From the NCBI GenBank assembly GCA_002110485.1, contig MOWL01000023.1, positions 1,302,001-1,366,000 of the forward strand: DNA of 64,000 nt, written 5' to 3'. This stretch comes from Emergomyces orientalis (lineage: Eukaryota; Ascomycota; Eurotiomycetes; Onygenales; Ajellomycetaceae). The notes under the pieces are model-generated. The model saw only the letters and a list, made by a program, of their open reading frames with translations, was not told the origin of the DNA and searched no databases. Below are positions 10,768-22,079 of the stretch, in pieces. Positions within the stretch are counted from its first letter, which is position 1. Every line of letters starts with the position of its first letter. The position numbers and the translations under genes are program-made.

Positions 10768-12743
10768 GCCGCGCCAAAAAAACAAAATAAAGACAGAAGA
10801 AGCAGGGGACGCGCCCTGTTCAACAGAAACCTTTTTAACTGTTCACGTCCTGAGATTTGCCTTTTATATTATATTTGTGGTTGGGTTTTGTGGTCAAGGG
10901 CTGCACGGAAGTTGCAAATTCTTTCTTCTGTCAAAGGAGGAATAAACCCGGGGTTTTAAAGGTCGGGAATAGAGACGAAGCTATCTATCCTGTGGAACTG
11001 AAGCTATATTCGTCGGGGGAGCCGCGAGGGGGTTGGGCCAATTCGCACTTAGGTAACTACGGGAGGGTACCTAAGGTTATGTCTGTATTGTCTTGGGGGG
11101 AGGGGGGGAGAAAACGGCGTATTATTATTATTCTGTGGGGGGACAAGTTCTCTGCTCGCTTTTTGCGGGTTGTATTTGGGAACGGTGAGGTTCGTGATGT
11201 TTGTCAGTGTCGGGTTAGTTGGATGACAGGGAAGCAACCACAAAATAACATTGACGCCCGTTGTCAGAACGGTGTGCCCCCGAATCCAAGGAAGGTTAGG
11301 TTATGTACCGAATGAGGAGCGGGAAGACGAAGGTGTGTAGATACAGGAATAACAGGGCAAAAGGGAAGGGTATTAAAGTGAAGAAGGGATGATTGGATTG
11401 GTGGGATATACGAGAGGTGGTGAAGAGAAAGAAGAGAGAGAAATGGAAACTGGGCGATGAGGAGATGAGGGATGAGGTGGATGAGAAATGAACTGGCGGA
11501 GTGATTTTGGGAAATGCAAACAAGGCAGGGCAGGACTGAGGAGAGGGGCGGTATTAGTCAGCATAATTATGCGGGTGTTGCCCCTCTTTCTGCTTCTTCG
11601 TAGAGAAACTACTGGCTATCTATATATATACAGAAGGGAATTCAACTCGGATGGTCATTTTGATTTTGATTTTTATCTTGGAAAAAGAGTAAAGGGGTAT
11701 GTATGTCTTCCAGCACAGAGCAGATCAAGCAGATAAATATATCTATATCTATATATACGCCACTGAAACCCTGTCTCTACACACCCCCGTCCGCACTATC
11801 CATTTCAAAATTACAACTTTTTTTGTACTCTGGAGAGAAACCGATGAAGAAAGAAAAGAAAAGGCCGCAGCCACCACATTTCGGTTACATCGTCAGATTG
11901 GCAAGATTGTTAACAGTAAATTCACATGACAGAATTCCCACAATTGCTTTAAAAGACCATCTGAAATGGGAGGCCGTCAAACGCAGATTCTCAACCACAG
12001 GCCCCCCTCCCACTCATCACCCTCAGTCAGGGACAAACAACTCATTAAGACGCATCCAAAATGTTCGACACGAATCATGAGAGAGAAAAAAAATAAAAAT
12101 AAAAATAAAAATTTCATACATCGTATCATCAACCAAACAGACGGACGGACAGATAGATAAAAAGCATTGGACTGTGCAGATAAAAAGCCAAGCGAGGCGA
12201 TGAGCCCCCATAGCAACAGCAGCAGTTTCAGTTAGAGAACGGTAAAAAAGAAGAAGCGAAAAAAAGATAGAAATCACAAGACCGAACCAAAACCATCTTA
12301 CCTTTGTGTATACGCAGGAAAAGCAGCTGGGTAGAAGGCGGTAAAATAAAATGAAAATTCGACAACAAAAAAGGCAAAAATAGAAATAAAATGAACTGGA
12401 AGTAACTAACATATATCGAGAGAAAAACGCAGGAAGGGGAAAAAGCTGAAGAGTGTGCGATGAAGGACGGCTAAAAAGGGGAGATCGAAAGACAATAGAA
12501 TATATACACCCCCACGAATTGATTATTGGAGCCGGCCAGCCAGCCAGGATTCGATTGGGGTGTGCAGGGCTGGAAGGTAAAATTTCAAGGACGGCATGTG
12601 TGTGTCCCCAGCTAACCGCCGTTTTTTTCACTCTCTTTTTTTCGCCCGCACAGAAAATGTTAACACCGGACACCCACTAAATATCATATATCATACAAAC
12701 ATATATATATATATATATATATAGATATATATACATATAATAT
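10768..12743. other. CRM1 promoter and 3' region of the fusion gene
   Basis: Two kb without a supported gene: the CRM1 promoter on the left, the downstream region of the Zn2Cys6 fusion gene on the right. It contains AT-rich tracts, an AAAAT repeat near 12088-12110 and a perfect (AT)n at 12701-12723. One long pyrimidine-rich minus frame (12023-12673) looks like UTR sequence, not protein. Confidence 0.6.
12701..12723. repeat. (AT)n microsatellite
   Basis: An uninterrupted AT dinucleotide run about 20 bp beyond the stop codon of the fusion gene. It continues imperfectly to about 12740. Confidence 0.9.
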
Positions 12744-15001
12744 TCAAGGGAAATTCGGCTTCAACCCCTGAAAACCATATGGCAGAATCTGTTGCTTGAC
12801 TACTTCCCCGGGGGCAATATAAGCACCCCTCCCGAGACTCACACCAGGTAAAATAGTAGCTCCAGCGCCAATCCAACAGTCTTCAGCTATAACAACAGGA
12901 CGGCCCTGGTACTTGCTGCGAGAACCTTTGCGATCCTGCATGCTTCCCATCGCCATGGATCCCAGGATAGTGACGTTGGGGCCTATCCAAGTATGCGCCC
13001 CGATGTTGATGGGGCAATCATCCGCGAGCAGACAGTTCTCGGATATTAGGACGTCTTCTCCGATGTTGATGTTGTACCCGAAATGGCAGTTGAAAGGTGT
13101 TTCGACGACGACACAAGGCCCCAAGGATCCTACGGGGTTGCTGGAGCCCGGCTCAGCTTGCGGGTCTGGTGGAGGCATTAGGACTTGCTTTAATAGCCGC
13201 CGCCGCTCTTCGGGGCCAATGCCTAGATTCGGGTTGCTGGCGTTATTGTATCGCCATAACGCGGCCTTGCATCGCTCTCGCTCTCGGTTGAGCTGCGGGT
13301 CAAAGTAATTCTGGTACGGTTCCCCGGCAAGCATTTTCTCCTTCTCGGTCTTAGTTGTCTCGAATGCCACGTGGGGCTCCATGTTAAGAGCCAATCGAGC
13401 CTGAGCCTGGTAGTTGCTTGTGTCAACGTGGGGTTGTTGGTGTTTGGGACGCTGGTCGATATTGCTTTGAAAAACGGGCATTCCAGGCTTCGGATGTGGC
13501 GCGCCATGGGACATTTCCCGCAGTGCGGCATGATAATCGGATTTTGGTTGCTCTGCACGAGAAATCTTATTAATACCAGGACCATCTCGAAACTGTCTTT
13601 GGGAAGGATGTTCCGGCGTGAAAGACGAGGGACCAGATGGCCAGGTACCTTTCGACCACGAACCTCTAGATCCCACGCCAGTCGCACTTGTGATGTATTG
13701 CGCCGGAACACGCTCGTTTTCGTCTACAGGGATAGGTCTAGACTTGCCATTGTTTGTATGTATTGTAGTTGGAGCCCTATCGTGTCTTTGGGGGCTCATG
13801 TCAGGAATGTACTGAGGAGGCACCTCGGAGTAGCCGTCTTTGGCTTGGAGTGGAACGGGTCCTTTGGAGGTAGAAGGTTTCTGCCAAGTGCTTCGAGACG
13901 AGTAACCTTCACATAAGAACCCACCGCGCAAACAGTTATTGCCTTGTATTTTTAAAACCAACCGTTAGAACCTTTTGTTGATTTGGAGAAGATGAAAGGT
14001 AATAATGTGGTACGGCTTGCGGGAGGCGGTGACCAGGGACAAATAATTATGATTCAAAACTTACAAGCAGGGTGCTGTTCATCGCATTTCTTCTTCCTTC
14101 TCCTGCAGGTCATGCAACCCGTCTTTGTGCGGTTGCTGAAAACCCTTTTCCTCTTGGGACCAACTTGTACAGGGCCAATGGGCCGTTCTTGGGGTGGTGT
14201 GTGGGAATAAGTGAGTTTGCGGGTTGAGTCCATAGATTCGCCCTCGGGCATTGTCGACCAGTTCTTTGCGCCATGGTCAGGGCCTTGAACGTCACGCTGA
14301 AGAGCTTCTGCGAGCTGGGCATCCGATGAATCAATGGGCTGGTGGCCAAGTTGTGAGTGATTCGCCAGCTGCGTATCATAGCTATCCCAGGTAGAGGTGT
14401 TGCCGGTTGATTGAACACTGACACTTCGCTCCGGGTGCGCTGAATAACTCTGCCTGGCTCCTTTGGCCGTTGTATCTGCTTCAGATGCTGATTGAACATG
14501 AGTCGCGCCATTTGAGCCAGCGCCTTGAATTTGAGGGTCTAGCTTATGATCGGATTGGGAAACGGGACTCCTAGAAACGCTGTGATCCTGGTACGAGGAC
14601 GGAGAAGTCTGGCGTTCATCCGATTCTGAACGTTTTCGCTTGTTTCGATTTGCATTTGAGGAATACCCATCTGAGGCGACGTAAGTGACCTCAGGATCCT
14701 GAGTTGTGGGGTTTGCAAATTCCAAAGATTGTTCAGGTTGGCGAGGCGGAGTCCCCGAGTTCCTGGAAGCGCGATCGCGCTCCGTGGTGGCATTAGTGGG
14801 TGGTTCTTCGTTATGGGCTGCTGTGGAATTGTTTTCCGACGGACCGCTATTATTGCTATTGTGGTTGTTATTGTTAGAAGGCGGCGAATCCTGGTCTTTT
14901 CCATTTACAGCGGTGAACCGCGACGGGCTATGTTCAGGATTGGAGTCTTTATTGGAGTCATGGTTTCCATTCACCACTGTGGCTGATGCGACAGCGGACA
15001 T
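12744..15001 (-). CDS. Zn2Cys6 DNA-binding / hexapeptide acetyltransferase-like fusion protein
   Basis: Exon 1 (15001-14065) and exon 2 (13942-12744) give 711 aa, joined by a 122-nt GTAAGT...AAG intron inside the zinc cluster. Residues 1-~280 are Asn/Ser/Gln-rich and disordered. The cluster follows (~295-325): TGCMTCRRRKKKCDEQHPAC, then after the splice NNCLRGGFLC, i.e. CX2CX6CX6CX2CX6C. A low-complexity linker leads to a maltose-acetyltransferase-type segment (EKMLAGEPYQNYFDPQLNRE) and a left-handed beta-helix (~580-705; FGYNINIGEDVLISENCLLA, CWIGAGATILPGVSLGRGAY). The catalytic His of this family (ATHP-type motif) is not visible; SMAMGSMQDRKGSRSKYQGR stands there. It is probably a nuclear regulator; DNA target and any acetyl substrate are unknown. 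I recall the same fusion in other Pezizomycotina. Start MSAV chosen as the first ATG giving low-complexity coding sequence; a longer frame reaches 15175. Confidence 0.85.
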
Positions 15002-15685
15002 GTTTTGTTTTGCGGCAGATCTGCCCGACTTGAGGAATTGTGTCGAAAAAAAAAAGGAGAGAGCTGGTAGCGCGCAAATGATTTTTTCGATAGGTGCTCG
15101 AGATGAGATTGATGGGATAAAAATAATCGTAGCAGGGACGGATGTTGTTTGCAGTGACTGATGTTTCCCAAACAACTGGTAGAGCGTTGGAGAAGAAGAA
15201 GAGGGAAAAAGAGGTGCCGTCAGTATAGAAGGCGGGAAGGTTTGGTTTTCTAAGTACCTGGGTAGGTATCACGAAGTACCAAGGTCCAACTACACTGAAA
15301 ACGGAACAACCGACAACAAACAACAACAAAATCGGAGGAGTGTATTTGACAAGGGACAAAAAAGAGCGAAGGAGGGGGGGGAGAGACAAGAGGGATAGAA
15401 GAGAGACAAAATGAAGTGGTGGTTGGTTGGGAAAGAGTATTTCCAACCTCGGTCACAGAAGAAACAAGACAAGACAAGGCACAGCAAGTTTGACGCGATG
15501 CGAGGCGGGATGAATGGTGAGGAAGGGTGACGAGGAACGAGGAGGAAAGCTATTGTTTTGGGTGGGGGGGGGGGGGGGAAGAAACCGGCGGCACAGCGAG
15601 ACGAGAGAGGCGCCAGACGAGGCGATGACGAGCGATACCGAGTTGTCGGGGCGAGAGAGAGCTCAACTCGACGAGACCAGAGCTA

Positions 15686-15713
15686 GACCAGACCAGACCA
15701 GACCAGACCAGAC
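15686..15713. repeat. GACCA pentamer repeat
   Basis: Five tandem copies of GACCA followed by GAC, inside the purine-rich tract upstream of the fusion gene. Confidence 0.9.
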
Positions 15714-18363
15714 GACAAAGGAAGGTTGGGGATGGGAATGGGGATGGGCGGAAGGGGAATGCAAGGCAAGGGAGGGCGAAGAGTGAGAGTGGGAAGATGA
15801 GGAAGACGAGGAAGTAGAAAGGAGGAAGAAGAGAAGAAGAGAGAGGAAAGACGGGGAGGAGAGGGAGGAACCGCAGGAAGTGCGTGGGTTGGGGAGTGTT
15901 CTTTCTTAGGGCTACTACTTCCGCCTACGAAGTGCCTGTTCTCCCTCTACGCTGTCTCCGCATACCTACCCTGTCCCTCTGCCATTAACCTCTTCTGCCA
16001 CTTCTACTTCTTCTCGTTCTCCCTCTCAGCCTGTGACTTGGGCGTGACATGGCGGTAAGTACTGGCCACGCAGCCACCCCCCCCCCCAACTGGGCTACCA
16101 CCAGCGCTGGTTGGCCGGTTCGCTGGATGGGTGGGCTCTGACTCTCTTCTGCGGGCGGCTGGGCAGATGGGCAGGCGTCTGTATCGTTTCGTTTCGGCTG
16201 TCGCTTGCGTCAGGGATTGGCCGCCGCTGCCACTCCCGTATTTGGCCACTACTGTCTAGGCACGCCCAGGCAAGGCACCCGTGGGACCTCCAGCATTCCA
16301 AACATGAAGGGCTACTATTCGAAGAACATGGGGCGGGGGCTTTTGCGAAGGTTTGAGCCTAGCGCTCGGTAACACGCTTTGGTACAGTACAAGGATGTCT
16401 TTTTTTTTTCTTCCTGAGTAACTTTGGCGGGTTAAAAATAAAACAACTGCCTCAGTAAACCTTGGAAGGACAGGTTGGCGCTAGACCTGGGCGTTTCATC
16501 CAGGGATATCTGCTTCTCGATTATTATTATTACTCTGTACGGTATGATATGTATTGGTATGTTCTGGTACGCTGTACCGTATCGTCATGTTTCTCCAAAA
16601 GCATTGTCTTTGATGGAGGCAAATTTAACCCAGCATCAATTAGGGATGAAGGGAGCGGCATCGCATCACTGACGGTACGGACTCCATATCTATGACATCA
16701 ATTCTTTGCTTAATATCCCCCCAAATAGTGGTGATTGATAATGGTGACGATAATAACAATAATGAATAATAAACCATACTAATAACTGCCAGCATTTTGA
16801 ATTACAAAGTTGCACTACGGGGCTATCACAATGAACAAACAATATATTAAGCGCGAACAAATAATGTCTGCCTCACCCACCCGCCAAACTGATAAAGGAG
16901 GGGAAGGAAGGAAGATCCACATAGAAAGCACCTTGGAAGGCAGGCGGTTCAGCAGATGATTGCATGATTGTCCTGAGAGTTTTTATTATTTTATTTTCAT
17001 GCGCCAACGGCTAAAACAAGTGGCGCCCCGCCCACCTCATCCCGCCCCTCACCTAGTCTACCAATTAATTATCCCCAGGAAGAACCAGAGAACAGAGCAT
17101 GGTGAGAAATAGCAAGAAAGAGTGAAACTAAAATTGGTTCCGTCCAACTCTGTAAACGCTCATGATCACCTGGGCTGCTGGGCAGGATCGACTATTTGCC
17201 GCATACGAGTTTTGGGCTGGGGGCATTGTTCCACTCGCAAGCCCCCCAGCCCAGCCTAGTTACTAGTTGGCCAGCCAGCGAGCGCCGTCAAACCTCTTTC
17301 TCCTCTCACCTCTCTCGGCTATGTGGGCCGACGCCCACATCGTGCGAGAGAAATAAATTAGCCAAATCAGCGCCTACCGACCCCTGTCAGCAGCCACAAA
17401 AGGGTTTGTTGGGAAAACACAGATGGGATTTGTGTATTTGTGTATTTTATCGCCACCGCCTCGTGAAGGAACCCGCCAATCACGCCCAATCATGTCTGAA
17501 TCGCTGATACAGAGCTCGTCGCCGTACCCGGTAATTTTTGTTCAACTCCCCCTCCCTCGTATTCCTTCATGCGAGAGTTTGCGGTCGTGATTTATCTCAT
17601 AATAATAATATGGATGCCGCTGCTGAGACTCAGACAAGAACTGGAACCGGAAATGGAAGCTGGAAGCTGGAAGCCGGAACTGAGACTCCAACAGCAAGGG
17701 CTTGGAATGTCTGTGACCTGTTTGAAAATAAAAGAAACGGATCCATTCGGGATGGGCAGGTCTACCTGCTTTTTCAGTCCATTGAGCATGCCACAGATGC
17801 GACGATGAACATCCTCGTCTCTTCATCATGGCCCTTTCCCCAGCAGCAGACCTACTCGTGTCGCAAATACATCGTATATAATAATATACCGTAATATACC
17901 GTAATTTCTCTCCATCCGCTCGGTCTACACATGGAGTTTGGCGTTTGGAGGTAAAAAAACAAGAAGAAGCGATAATAACACGAATAATAATTCAAAGATT
18001 GGCAAAAACGTTAGCCAGTGGGGAAATTGGAAACATGATCCCCTTCTCGCGCGGTTAGGCCCCTTGCGCCTTACCTCCACACCCCATAGGTGGCCTGTCG
18101 AATCACCACGCAGCGTTGTCTTTTTGGAAGCAAAAAGGGAAGGTTAGGCGTAAACTAAAACAAAGGCGATGGCGGTCGTGACATCTGGATACATGTTTCT
18201 CTTGTCGCCATCCGGCGGGTCGGACAGTCCAACCGCGCTCTGAGACTCCAGCACCTGTCAGGTCGTTCAGGTCGTTGATGTCAGTCATTCTCAGCAGCAC
18301 CCGGCAGCTGGGATTACAAGACGTCCTGTAATCTTACCATGTTTGGCCATCCAACTATTTCTC

Positions 18364-18402
18364 GATTAATTAATTAGTTAATTAATTGATTGATTGATTG
18401 AT
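18364..18402. repeat. ATTA/ATTG tetranucleotide repeat
   Basis: Repeated TAAT units pass into repeated GATT units, a degenerate tetranucleotide microsatellite in the gene-free spacer. Confidence 0.85.
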
Positions 18403-20944
18403 ACAACAGACGCCAACAAGCGAAAAACAGGAGGCCTGAGCCAAACAAACACAGAGAAGATGCATTGCATCATAGGGAGATTTAACGGTTAGAATTTCCT
18501 TTCTAGGCCTAAAATGACTATTTTTTCGACTAAAACTACCCAACTACCCTCATGACATCCAATTTACAAAACAACCTTGCTCATGCCCTTGCCCTAAACA
18601 ATTAACTAAATGCTGAAAAGGTTTTATTATGAAGCTAGTTTATGATTTTCGATCTCCTTCCTCTCTCTTTCCCCTCTCCCCCCGGTTTTGTTTTTGGCTG
18701 GCAGGAAACATCATGGATCCTTGTGCAGCAGCGCTTTCGAGGAAGCACAATAAATGACGCCTGCCCAATCGCACAGCAGCCATGGCCTCTTGGCAGATAC
18801 TGGACTGGACGGTGTGTGATCGATCAGTCAAGCGTATGAGCCACTGACCGTACTTCTCACCTTTTGCCCCGTTTCGCACCAGCTCTGCCTTGTCTCCTTG
18901 GCATGATAGTCCCATCCCCCGCGATACCCTGCTTCCGCAGAAGAAAAAAAAAAGAAAAGAAAAGAAAAGAAAGTGAAGGGGAAGGAAAAAGAAATGTGGA
19001 AATCTGCTCAGCTAAACAAGGATTGGTTTCATCATCAATCATATCAACCAGCAGAACAGGCGCCCTGACGGTACAATACGCTTTTTTTTCACGTACATGT
19101 ATTGTTCTGTACATTCATAGAGTTGTTCGTACAGTACATGCTATTACATCATTATTATTGGCATTTACATCGTGTTAAATTCTGATGATTGCGACGCCAA
19201 CCCATGCGTTTCCGCCAGCAGGCGACTGTGGCCATTACTCTGGATCTGTCTTCCATGCGAGCGCCTGATATGAAATTATATATATACACATACACATCTG
19301 AACCTCGATGGTTTCGAAAAATACATGAGTATGCCTGCTGTTATTATTCCGGCATCTGGGATTATGTTTCTGTGGTATCCCCAGGCGGGCATTTTTCCTC
19401 AGTCGCTCATTCAATGAAATAATAATAATGGGTCGCCTTGGTGGAATCAACCAATCACTCATCCCCGCATCCTCGCCCAATCAGTCACTCAGGCGCATGG
19501 CGCGCTGTGCGAGATTTTCTCCTCTTTCGCAGTGCCGGGCGCCAGTCGCCAATCTCCAGCCGCCAACCAAGTCTCAACCTTTGTTGCGTTCTGCGACAAG
19601 CGGTCAGCGCGAAATTTGGCTGCCCGCCCACTTCGCTTAAGGTTCAGCTGCCCTACTACTAAGTTCTCGCGGGTTTGCTTTTGCTTGGGTTGTTTTCTTT
19701 TTTTCTTTTTTGTGAAAGGGCAGGAAGAGAGCAACCTGAATACCCATGGCCCTTTTTTCGGGGGGCATCCAATTATAATGAACACCTGGAATCTGTGGTT
19801 TAGTTTGTGAATGTTACCGCTCAAGGGACTTCTGCGTGTGCCGCTTGCAGCTTGTCAACCCCGGCGGCTGGTCCCTCGATTCTAACGCGATTCTTCAAGT
19901 GAGGGGCTTTGCCCAGCTGACTTCTTCGGGTTCGTTTCTCAGACATCCAGGCTTGGACTGAGACTTGAACTCAAAATTCTGAACTCAATAGTTTGTTCTT
20001 CTAATGCGCGCTGCTCAGGTGTGTGTGGAGCAATTATTTTACTTATTTTTCTGTCAGGCATGAATACCCATCTTCGCCTAACGGGCAGACACTGCTCCCT
20101 CGCAAGCAACATAATTCACTATTATTCAGCCCAATTATTAATGTCATGTCTTTTTAATACCAAGCAAATGCAACGACAACAGGGGGCCAGCGCAACAGCA
20201 CACTCGCTGTATTTCTCTCTCTCTTGCTCACTCTTCAAACCTTTCATAAGTCCCCGAGGCGCCCATGGGCACATGCTTCTTGAGTAAAAGTGAGTGGGGG
20301 TGCTCGCTGGGATCATGAATGATACCTCACCTCAACCTAAAAAAAAACCAAAAAACCAAAAATTTAGCGCTACCTCGCCCGCAGTAGCGCCGCAATACCC
20401 GCATGCCGCTCGGTGCTCGTCAACACCGCCTCGTTTGCGCTGTCCACGGTTCACGCGGGCGCCGGAAGCTGGCGCCCCCTCCTCTGCCGCCGCCCTTGTT
20501 CTTGCCCTCCCTTGCCACCCGCCATCCTATCAAATGCTACATAGGCATATTTTATTTTTACGCTTCAACAATTTTCTTCATCTTCTTGCAAGGTTCACCT
20601 GACCGTTATGACCAGTGACAACCCTTGTTTGGCAAGTAGGGAGGGAAGGGGTCGTGTGGGGGGGCAGCTGAAGTGGTTGGCGGCAGGGTGTTCAGGTATT
20701 TGTGATGGTATATTCGTGTTCAGTATCGTTGATTGGGTGAGAGGGTGGGCGGCTGTGTGTTGGACGCATATGCCGCCCCCGTCTATTCTTCTATTGTTTG
20801 TTGGCGCCGGACGGGCGACAGTTTTTATTATGCGCCTTCAGTCGAGCGTTTCCGCGGCCAACCGCCGCACCGTTTGGATGTATTTTTTTTTTTAATTTTT
20901 TTTTTGGTCTTTTGTTCAATAACAATTAATAAAATAAAATACCA

Positions 20945-20963
20945 AGCCGCTCATTGAGCGGCT
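20945..20963. repeat. Perfect 8-bp hairpin
   Basis: AGCCGCTC, a 3-nt ATT loop, then GAGCGGCT: a perfect G+C-rich inverted repeat in A+T-rich surroundings. No gene is close. Confidence 0.7.
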
Positions 20964-22033
20964 CCATCTATCAAGCCGCATTTTTGTCTTCTTTGCGCCT
21001 TTTTATTTTTATATTTCCCTACTCCCCTAAATCCCACTAGGGCTGGGTTCCCAGAGCCTTGATTTCCTCCAGAATGTACAGTGTACAATAGTGCATGACT
21101 AAAGTAAAAGCAAATGAGTAAGCAGTCAATTTTTTATTCTATTCTTGGGTACGGAGTAGAGTGAGCAGTGTTGATCTCCTGCTTACTCTCCACCAAGCGC
21201 AGCCGTTAATACTGGTGCAAGAAAAGTTCAACGGCGGACTAGACATGCGATATGCATCCTCACTTAATTTACCCAGATCATTCCAATTTGAGATCTCATG
21301 GCTAACACCGCATCCGTAGAATCTCATCGGTTTTCTTGATCAATCCAACCGTGCAAACCGTTATGATGCTTCTGCTTGCGATCTCATTATTTCCATGATA
21401 ATTGACCATTCCCTTCACCGTCCTTCGAATTTCACATAATGCTATATCGGGAAACCATCGTGAATCTCCAGGGCTCCCACGCCGCTGTTAGGCTTGACGG
21501 TTAGTGGGTGTTAATTGCGGATTAACTTCGCCAGACCAGCGGTAAAAGCATAAGAATAAGCCCTTACAAATTTCGAACTATGCTAGCCCCACTGTGACTG
21601 TTATTATTCACGTTCACGACATCCATATCCATGACGAGATGGCGGGGGCGCTCCAGCACTAAGAATGAATGTGGCCGAACGAAATCCCTGGATTTCCGAG
21701 AATTCGCGGTTTTCAATCTGTGTTTTTACTACAACAAACTATTAGTATTCTACGGAGGAGCACGCTCAGATTATCATTTTATACCTTTACTACCTTGGGT
21801 GGACAAATAATCCCATGTATGGGGACATGGGGGCTTCGTAGCGTCTCTTAGGGTTGATGGGTTTGATATTCCCACCCACCCAAGTTTCTCCTTGGAATGC
21901 ATGAACAGAAATGTTTCTCATCTGCCAACGTGGCCCTGGGGGGTGATGAGGAAATGTGACGGAAAGTTTCTGTTTCAGCGCTTCCTTGACTATGGAGTAA
22001 ATAATCAGTATGTAGCACTTCACCGCGCACCGC

Positions 22034-22079
22034 ACTCTTCTCTCTCTTCTCTCTCTTCTCTCTCTCTGTCTCTCTCTCT
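22034..22079. repeat. CT-rich microsatellite
   Basis: A run of TCTCTCT and TCTTCTCT units in the gene-free spacer. Confidence 0.85.

Noticed and set aside
12023..12673. Open minus-strand frame of 216 residues beyond the fusion gene stop
   Set aside because: Composition is dominated by Phe/Leu/Ser from T/C-rich DNA, with no domain or motif; it fits a 3' UTR or spacer.
15514..15786. Plus-strand 90-residue frame rich in Arg/Asp/Gly/Glu
   Set aside because: Produced by GA/GACCA repeats in the purine tract; no protein-like complexity.
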